Shown piece by piece: positions 6,342 to 11,647 of a DNA stretch of 16,358 nucleotides. Below the pieces are notes generated by a model that did no database searches, was not told the DNA's origin, and saw only the letters and a program-made list of their open reading frames with translations. The DNA comes from DATBIO01 sp036556965 (GTDB lineage: Bacteria; Acidobacteriota; Vicinamibacteria; Fen-336): positions 1-16,358 of the forward strand of contig DATBIO010000063.1 in assembly GCA_036556965.1 (NCBI GenBank). Direction: 5' to 3'. Positions within the stretch are counted from its first letter, which is position 1, and each line of letters opens with the position of its first letter. The position numbers and the translations under genes are program-made.

Positions 6342-6757
6342 GCGCCCCCGCGCGCGCCGAGACGGAGGCTTCCCGGACGACGCTCTGGGCCGGCCGGGCC
6401 CTGAGCGCGCTGCCCGTCCTGTTCCTGCTCTTCGACAGCGCCGTCAAGTTCACGGGCATCCCGCCGGTGGTGGAGTCCTTCGCGCGGCTCGGTTATCCCG
6501 CGGACATCGGGCCGCTCATCGGCGCTCTGGAGATGGCCGGCACGGTCCTCTACCTCGTACCGCGCACCTCCGCCCTGGGCGCCATCCTCCTCACCGGCTT
6601 CCTGGGCGGGGCCACCGCCACCCATCTGCGCGTGGGGGACCCGGTGTGCACCCACGTCCTCTTCCCGTTCTACGTCGGGCTGTTCCTCTGGGCCGGGCTC
6701 TTCTTCCGGGACGCGCGGCTGCGCGCACTGGTGCCGCGGCGGACGTCCGCGGCGTGA
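6338..6757 (+). CDS. DoxX-like small membrane protein
   Basis: A 139-residue protein with four predicted membrane helices, matching the DoxX-like family. Recognisable pieces are ALPVLFLLFDSAVKFTG in helix 1, the short FARLGYPADIG link, ALEMAGTVLYLVPRTSALG, and LLTGFLGGATATHLRVGDP in helix 3. Start choice: the GTG at 6338 overlaps the YCII stop (GTGA) and has GGAGGG about four bases upstream, whereas an in-frame ATG at 6296 lies inside the YCII gene and would add 14 Arg/Gly-rich residues. Translational coupling with the YCII gene is therefore likely. Family members include thiosulfate:quinone oxidoreductase subunits and many proteins of unknown role; there is nothing here to choose among them. 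It converges on the sulfatase-like gene with nine bases between the stop codons. Confidence 0.87.
   Translation: MSAPARAETEASRTTLWAGRALSALPVLFLLFDSAVKFTGIPPVVESFARLGYPADIGPLIGALEMAGTVLYLVPRTSALGAILLTGFLGGATATHLRVGDPVCTHVLFPFYVGLFLWAGLFFRDARLRALVPRRTSAA
6733..6753. terminator. Hairpin at the convergent doxX-like/sulfatase-like junction
   Basis: GCCGCGG (6733-6739) and CCGCGGC (6747-6753) form a 7-bp stem with a 7-base loop, ending just before the DoxX-like stop codon. With only nine bases between the convergent genes it could terminate from either side, but it lies inside coding sequence and has no U-tract. Confidence 0.3.
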
Positions 6758-6766
6758 GAGGGCCGG

Positions 6767-8836
6767 TCACGGGGGCAGCGCCCTGAGGAAGGCCCGCGCC
6801 CGGCCGGCCAGGGCCGGGTCCGCCTCCTGCCGCGCGAGCTCCTCGGCCAGGGCGCGCGCGGCGGCGGGGCGGCCCCGGCTCGCCTCCACCACGGCGAGGT
6901 TCAGCCTGGCCTCGCCGTACCGCGGATCGACGGCGAGCACGCGCGCGAAGTAGGCGGCCGCCGCCTCCAGCTCGCGCCTCTCCACCGCCAGCACGCCGAG
7001 GCCGTTGAGGGGGTCGGCGTAGGCGGGGGCCAGCTCCGCGGCGCGACGATAGGCAGCCTCGGCCTCCGCGGCGCGCCCCAGCGCGCGCAGGACGTTGCCC
7101 TGGTTGTTCCAGGCCTGGGCGTTGTTGGGGTCGAGGCGCAGGGCCTCCGTGAGCGCGGCCAGGGCCTGCGCGCTGCGCCCGCGCCGCGCCTCCAGCACGC
7201 CCAGGTGGTTGTGCGGCTCCGGCAGCAGGGGGTTGCGCGCGATGGCCTCGACCTCGCTGCGCACGGCCTCCTCGATCCGCCCCGCCTCCGCGAGGGCGAG
7301 GGCGCGCTCGTGGGCGAGGACGGCGTCGTCCCCGCCCACGGCGGCGACGGCCGCCGCCTCCTCCTTGCGGCCGAGACGCCGGAGGGCGGCGGCGAGGCTG
7401 CGGCGGAAGACGGGATTCGCGGGCTCGCGGCCCACCAGGCGGCGGTAGGCGGCCACGGCGGCGGCGACGTCGCCGCGGGCCTCGGCCCAGCTCGCCTCCT
7501 CGAACTCCCGGAACGAGGGCAGCACGTCCTTGGGATCGGCGAGGGCGTGGCCCGCCACGGGCGGGGGAGCGGGAGCCGCCGCCGCGTAGCCCAGCGCGCG
7601 CAGCCGTTCCGCCGCCTCGGGGTCGGGCGCGGGAGCGGCGCCGGGGGAGTCGGCGCCGCGGAACGCGGCGAGGGCCTGGCGCAGGCGCGCCACCTCCGCG
7701 GGCCGCCGCGCGGACAGGTCGTCCCGCTCGTCCGGGTCGGCGCCGAGGTCGAACAGCTCCGGCCGCGGCGCCTCCACCAGCTTCAGCGTGCCCAGGCGGT
7801 AGGAGAAGAGCGGCGCCCATCCGAACGAGCGCGGGTAGAGCGTCTCCGCGTACGCCTCGCGCGGGGCGGCCCCCGCCAGCAGGTCGCGTCCGTCGAGTCC
7901 GGGCGGGATCTCCGCCCCCGCCAGCGCCAGCAGCGTGGGGGCGAGGTCGGCGGTGCGCGCAGGACCGGGGCGGCGCGCGCCGCGGGGCACGCCGGGCCCG
8001 GCCAGCACCAGGGGCACGCGCAGCGTCGCCTGGTAGACGAAGAAGCCGTGCGTCGGCTCGCCGTGCGCGCCCAGCGCCTCGCCGTGGTCGGAGGTGACGG
8101 CCACCACCAGGCGGTCGCCGGCGCGAGCCTGGGCCGCGGCCACGAGGCGGCCGATGCAGGCGTCCGCGTAGGCGACCTCGCCGTCGTAGGGGCGGCCCGC
8201 GTACTCCGCGCCGAAGGGGGGCGGTGGGTCGTAGGGGGCGTGGGGGTCGTAGAGGTGGACCCAGGCGAAGAAGGGCGCGCGCGCCTGGGCGAGCCAGCGC
8301 TGCGCCTCCGCCACGACCGCCCCGCCCCGGCGCTCGGACTCCAGCACGCTCGTGCCCTCCGCGCGCCGCTCGATGCGGTCGTCGTAGGCGGCGAAGCCGC
8401 GCTGGAGCCCGAAGCGCCGGTCCAGCACGTAGGCGCCCACGAAGGCGCCCGTGGCGTAGCCGCGCGCGGAGAGCCGGGTGGCCAGCGTCTCCCGCGACTC
8501 GGGGAAGACGTAGGTCCCGTTGTCGCGCACGCCATGCCGCGGCGGCTCGAGCCCCGAGAGGATGGTGGAGTGCGAGGGCAGGGTGAGGGGCGTGGAGCTG
8601 AGCGCCTCCTCGAAGAGGAGGCCGCGGGCGGCCAGCGCGTCGAGCGCGGGCGTGCGCACGTCGCCCGCGCCGTAGGCCCCCACGCGGTCCGGGCGCAGCG
8701 TGTCCACGGTGACGAGGAGGAGCGAGGGCGGCTCCGCGCGCCGGCAGGCGGCGAGGCAGACGAGGGCGAGGGCGGCGCGCGCGGCGCGGGGAGGCGCGGG
8801 AGGGAAGGCGCGCGGGTTTCCGGTCGTAACCGCCAT
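6767..8836 (-). CDS. Sulfatase/alkaline-phosphatase-superfamily lipoprotein fused to TPR repeats
   Basis: A 689-residue protein. The N-terminus has a lipobox (LAAC, C31) after a hydrophobic stretch, so it is probably a membrane-anchored lipoprotein. Residues about 38-340 form a sulfatase-superfamily hydrolase domain: metal ligand region VTVDTLRPDRVGAYG (D45), nucleophile region TPLTLPSHSTILSG, WVHLYDPHAPYDPP, and the second metal site TSDHGEALGAHGE (D250, H251). The nucleophile position, Cys or Ser in formylglycine sulfatases (C/S-x-P-S-R), is Thr85, and the Arg is His89. It therefore cannot be matured by the standard formylglycine route and may be a phosphodiesterase-like member, as Thr serves in NPP enzymes. 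From about residue 450 to the end run TPRs (such as AQAWNNQGNVLRALGRAAEAEAAYRRA). The substrate is unknown. The start at 8836 has no free ribosome binding site: a strong hairpin ends three bases before the ATG. Confidence 0.9.
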   Translation of the reverse strand: MAVTTGNPRAFPPAPPRAARAALALVCLAACRRAEPPSLLLVTVDTLRPDRVGAYGAGDVRTPALDALAARGLLFEEALSSTPLTLPSHSTILSGLEPPRHGVRDNGTYVFPESRETLATRLSARGYATGAFVGAYVLDRRFGLQRGFAAYDDRIERRAEGTSVLESERRGGAVVAEAQRWLAQARAPFFAWVHLYDPHAPYDPPPPFGAEYAGRPYDGEVAYADACIGRLVAAAQARAGDRLVVAVTSDHGEALGAHGEPTHGFFVYQATLRVPLVLAGPGVPRGARRPGPARTADLAPTLLALAGAEIPPGLDGRDLLAGAAPREAYAETLYPRSFGWAPLFSYRLGTLKLVEAPRPELFDLGADPDERDDLSARRPAEVARLRQALAAFRGADSPGAAPAPDPEAAERLRALGYAAAAPAPPPVAGHALADPKDVLPSFREFEEASWAEARGDVAAAVAAYRRLVGREPANPVFRRSLAAALRRLGRKEEAAAVAAVGGDDAVLAHERALALAEAGRIEEAVRSEVEAIARNPLLPEPHNHLGVLEARRGRSAQALAALTEALRLDPNNAQAWNNQGNVLRALGRAAEAEAAYRRAAELAPAYADPLNGLGVLAVERRELEAAAAYFARVLAVDPRYGEARLNLAVVEASRGRPAAARALAEELARQEADPALAGRARAFLRALPP

Positions 8837-8839
8837 GGT

Positions 8840-8868
8840 GCCCGGCCCAAGTGTGCCTTGGGCCGGGC
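8840..8868 (-). promoter_or_regulatory. Perfect 12-bp hairpin abutting the sulfatase-like start codon
   Basis: GCCCGGCCCAAG (8840-8851) and CTTGGGCCGGGC (8857-8868) are exact reverse complements around a five-base loop. On the minus-strand mRNA the 3' arm ends three bases before the ATG at 8836 and covers the whole ribosome-binding region. It could gate translation, or terminate or stabilise the upstream lipoprotein transcript; no U-tract follows. The inverted repeat is certain, the role inferred. Confidence 0.6.
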
Positions 8869-8917
8869 CCGGACGCGCAACGCCCTGCCGCTCCGGCGCG
8901 GACGAGGGCGCGGTTGC

Positions 8918-9427
8918 TCAGAGCTCGGGACCGGGCACCAGCCTCACCAGGGGGCACGGGCCTTCGTTCGCGGCCCCGGCGGCGTCCCGGATGCTCAGGG
9001 AGGGCCTCCGCGTCTGCTGCCCGTCGTAGGGCCCGATGTACGCGTGCTGGATGGTGGAGGTGCGGCTGGAGCTGTTCTGGGTGAACGTCGGATTCGGCTC
9101 GACCCCCGGTTCTGGAAACGCCCATCGGTACTCGAAGGAGGGCTGCCCGCCGCCCGCCTGCGCGGTCAGCGTCACCGTGCGCCCGCGCCGCACCAGGATC
9201 TCGACGAGCGTGCCTTCCGCGGGCCAGGTTGCGGTCACGTTCTCCTGGCCGCGGCTCACGACCACGGTCTGGCCCTCGGCCGGCGCGCAGGTCGCACCCA
9301 GGCGCACGGGGGACGCCAGGGCGCCCTCGGGCAGCAGGGCCAGGCCCTCGCCCTCCTTCACGCAGGCCGACAGCCCTGCGGCCAGCAACAGCGGCAGGCA
9401 TCGAGAGACGGCCTTCGCGTCGAGCAT
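8918..9427 (-). CDS. Putative lipoprotein with an Ig/PKD-like segment, unknown function
   Basis: A 169-residue exported protein. The N-terminus LPLLLAAGLSAC gives a good lipobox with Cys at 22, so it is likely a lipoprotein. Only two other Cys are present (in GATCAPAEG and EGPCPL) and could form a disulfide. The middle has alternating beta-type sequence (TVVVSRGQENVTATW, GRTVTLTAQAGGG) followed by FEYRWAFPEPG and STIQHAYIGPYDG, which suggests a single immunoglobulin/PKD-like beta-sandwich, though I do not recognise a specific family. The ATG at 9427 has an excellent AAGGAGG ribosome binding site. The sulfatase-like gene follows on the same strand after 81 bases containing the hairpin, so cotranscription is possible. 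It is divergent from the winged-helix regulator gene. Confidence 0.78.
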   Translation of the reverse strand: MLDAKAVSRCLPLLLAAGLSACVKEGEGLALLPEGALASPVRLGATCAPAEGQTVVVSRGQENVTATWPAEGTLVEILVRRGRTVTLTAQAGGGQPSFEYRWAFPEPGVEPNPTFTQNSSSRTSTIQHAYIGPYDGQQTRRPSLSIRDAAGAANEGPCPLVRLVPGPEL

Positions 9428-9483
9428 GAATCCTCCTTCGAAGGGACAGCCGGGAAGCTAGGGAGCCCGTGCCCGCACGGCCG

Positions 9484-9496
9484 TAACCCCAGGGGT
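9484..9496. promoter_or_regulatory. Small palindrome in the divergent lipoprotein/regulator region
   Basis: The dyad ACCCC-A-GGGGT lies about 60 bases before the lipoprotein gene and about 115 before the regulator start, next to one of the few A-rich spots in the region (GGGGTAAAAGAGAG). It could be an operator for the adjacent winged-helix regulator. The rest of 9428-9610 shows no clear promoter for either gene. Confidence 0.25.
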
Positions 9497-9610
9497 AAAA
9501 GAGAGCTACCTTGCCAAGTCGCGTTCTGTCCGTCGTTTGCGGCCGCTCCTCACGCGCGGCGCGGGCTGCTAGACTCGCCTGACCGGAACGACCGGGGCAT
9601 CCCGACGGCC

Positions 9611-11485
9611 GTGAATCCCGTGCCTGCCGCCCCCACCGAAGCCGACACGCCGCGCCTGTGCCGTTTCGGGGTCTTCCTGTTCGACCCCGGCCGGCTCGAG
9701 CTGCGACGCAACGGCGTCCCCGTGCGCCTCCAGGAGAAGCCGGCTCGCGTGCTGGAGAGGCTGCTGGCCGAGCCGGGCAGCGTGGTTGGCCGCGAGGAGC
9801 TGTGCCGCCACCTCTGGCCGGACGGCACCTACGTCGAGTTCGAGTCCAGCCTCAACAACGCCGTGCGCCGCCTGCGCGAGGTGCTGGGCGACTCCGCGGA
9901 GACGCCGCGCTTCGTGGAGACGGTGGCCCGTCGCGGCTATCGCTTCGTGGCCCCCGCGGAGCGGGTGGCGCCCGCCGCGCAGCCCGCGGTCGCTCCCGCG
10001 CTGCCGGGGACGCCGCGTGCGCTCTGGGCAGCGCTGGTCGCGGCCGTGGTCGTGGCCCTGGGCGTGATGGCCTGGCGCTCCCGTGCCGCGCCGGCGCCCG
10101 CGGGCCGAGTGCTGGTGGCCGTCCTGCCCTTCGCCGACCTGGGCGGCGAGCCCGGCCAGGAGTACTTCGCCGACGGCCTCACGGAGGAGATGATCGCGCA
10201 CCTCGGCCGCCTGGAGCCGGCCCGGCTGGCGGTGATCGCGCGCACCTCGGTCATGCGCTACAAGGGCGCCCCGCGCCCGCCGCGCGAGGTCGGGCGCGAG
10301 CTGGGCGCCGCCTACCTGCTGGAGGGCGGCGTGCGCAGGGGCGCGGGCCGCGTGCGCGTGACGGCGCGGCTGGTCGAGGCGGCCAGCGAGACGCAGCGTT
10401 GGTCGGAGAGCTACGAGCGCCGGCTGGAGGACGTGCTCGGCCTGCAGGCGGACCTCGCGCGCGCCATCGCCCAGGAGGTGCGGGTGCAGCTCTCGCCGGA
10501 CGGCCTCGCCCGCCTGGCCCAGGCACCCTCCCTCGACCCCGTCGCCCACGACGAGTACCTGAAGGGCCGGCAGTTCTGGAACCGCCGCACGCCGGACGAC
10601 CTGCGCCGCGCGCTGGCCTTCTTCGACATGGCCCTCCTCCGCGACCCCGGCTACGCGAGCGCCCAGGCCGCCATCGCCGACGTCTTCGTCTACCTCGGCT
10701 GGTACGGCTTCGAGGCCCCGCGCACCGCCTTCCCCAAGGCACGCGCGGCGGCGCAGGCGGCGCTCCTCCGCGAGCCCGCGCTGGCGGGGGCGCGCGCCGC
10801 CCTCGGCGCCACCCTCATGCTGTTCGACTGGGACCTGCCGGCCGCCCGGCGCGAGCTGGAGCACGCCGTGCGCCTCAACCCGAGCTACGCCACGGCGCGC
10901 CATTGGCACGGCTTCGCGCTGGCGGCGGCCGGCCTCGACGAGCAGGCCATCGCGGAGGTCCGGCAGGGCGTGACCCTGGATCCGCTCTCTCCGGGGCTGC
11001 GCGCGGGCCTCGCCTACGCCTTCCTCGCCGCGGGCCGCCACCAGGAGGCGGCGGAGGAGTGCCGGCGCGCCCTCGAGCTCGACGCCGGCCACCTCCCGGC
11101 CTACAAGATCCTGGGCTGGACGCACGAGGAGCAGGGCCGTTTCGCGGAGGCGCTCCGCGCCTTCGACGAGGGCGAGTCGGCCACCGGCCTGCGCCTGGAC
11201 GCCGATCGCGCGCGCACCCTGGCCCTTGCCGGCCGCGCCGCGGAGGCGCGCGCCGCCCTCGCGCGCGTGGAGGAGGAGGCGCGCGCGCGGTACGTTCCCG
11301 CGAGCTACCTCGCGCGCGTGCGCGTGGCCCTCGGCGAGGGCGAGGCTGCCCTCCGGCTGCTGGAGAAGGCCCTGGAGGACCGGGCGCCGGAGCTGGTGCA
11401 CCCGCGCCTCCACACCGAGTTCGCGCCGCTCGCCGCCGATCCGCGCTTCGTCTCCCTGCGCCGGCGCATCAAGCCCCTCTCCTGA
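9611..11485 (+). CDS. CadC-like winged-helix, transmembrane, TolB-like and TPR regulator
   Basis: A 624-residue membrane-anchored transcription factor. Residues about 18-110 are an OmpR/PhoB-type winged helix (FGVFLFDPGRLELRR, LLAEPGSVVGREELCRHLW, and the wing VARRGYRF). A single hydrophobic helix follows at about 136-156 (ALWAALVAAVVVALGVMAW). A TolB/adenylate-cyclase-associated domain starts near 166 (VLPFADLGGEPGQEYFADGL), and TPR-type helices run from about 313 to 600, including HQEAAEECRRALELDAGH. The C-terminal part is presumably periplasmic and senses or binds a partner. No ATG is available in frame: the start is GTG at 9611 or GTG at 9620, neither with a clear ribosome binding site. 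The frame stays open far upstream, but there it lies antisense to the two minus-strand genes. Regulators of this form often sit beside Oar-like TonB receptors, and its likely target is the receptor gene that follows after 162 bases. Confidence 0.9.
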   Translation: MNPVPAAPTEADTPRLCRFGVFLFDPGRLELRRNGVPVRLQEKPARVLERLLAEPGSVVGREELCRHLWPDGTYVEFESSLNNAVRRLREVLGDSAETPRFVETVARRGYRFVAPAERVAPAAQPAVAPALPGTPRALWAALVAAVVVALGVMAWRSRAAPAPAGRVLVAVLPFADLGGEPGQEYFADGLTEEMIAHLGRLEPARLAVIARTSVMRYKGAPRPPREVGRELGAAYLLEGGVRRGAGRVRVTARLVEAASETQRWSESYERRLEDVLGLQADLARAIAQEVRVQLSPDGLARLAQAPSLDPVAHDEYLKGRQFWNRRTPDDLRRALAFFDMALLRDPGYASAQAAIADVFVYLGWYGFEAPRTAFPKARAAAQAALLREPALAGARAALGATLMLFDWDLPAARRELEHAVRLNPSYATARHWHGFALAAAGLDEQAIAEVRQGVTLDPLSPGLRAGLAYAFLAAGRHQEAAEECRRALELDAGHLPAYKILGWTHEEQGRFAEALRAFDEGESATGLRLDADRARTLALAGRAAEARAALARVEEEARARYVPASYLARVRVALGEGEAALRLLEKALEDRAPELVHPRLHTEFAPLAADPRFVSLRRRIKPLS

Positions 11486-11554
11486 GTCGCGTCCGGGCGG
11501 GCGCGCGCGCCGCGCGCGGCCCATGCCACGAATGCCAGTTGATTTCCGGCGCGG

Positions 11555-11609
11555 ATGGTCACAGTGTTTTGGCTAAGTGCTTGTGGCTCAATAAATTGAA
11601 CATGGTCAC
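11555..11609 (+). promoter_or_regulatory. sigma70-like promoter flanked by ATGGTCAC direct repeats
   Basis: TTGGCT (11569-11574), a 17-base spacer and TAAATT (11592-11597) make the best promoter match in the window, in an AT-richer island, with the start expected near 11604. ATGGTCAC occurs at 11555-11562 and again at 11602-11609, just outside the -35 and just past the -10, 47 bases apart. Direct repeats suit OmpR-type winged-helix regulators, so these may be binding sites of the upstream regulator. The 5' leader would be about 44 bases and contains a small CACCG-T-CGGTG dyad. Confidence 0.55.
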
Positions 11610-11647
11610 GGCACCGTCGGTGTGGGGCACTCACTAAGGAGACGAAC

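Noticed and set aside
6250..6655. Small minus-strand frames opposite the YCII and DoxX-like genes
   Set aside because: No ribosome binding sites and low-complexity Arg/Pro/Gly-rich products; both genes on the plus strand have family motifs and coupling.
6591..9401. Long minus-strand frame overlapping the sulfatase-like, lipoprotein and DoxX-like genes
   Set aside because: It is Arg/Pro/Gly-rich with no domain. The other register on this strand holds clear sulfatase and TPR motifs.
7205..9610. Long upstream open frame continuous with the winged-helix regulator gene
   Set aside because: It lies antisense to the sulfatase-like and lipoprotein genes, has the Arg/Gly/Ala-rich composition of a GC-rich shadow, and the conserved winged helix begins only after 9660.
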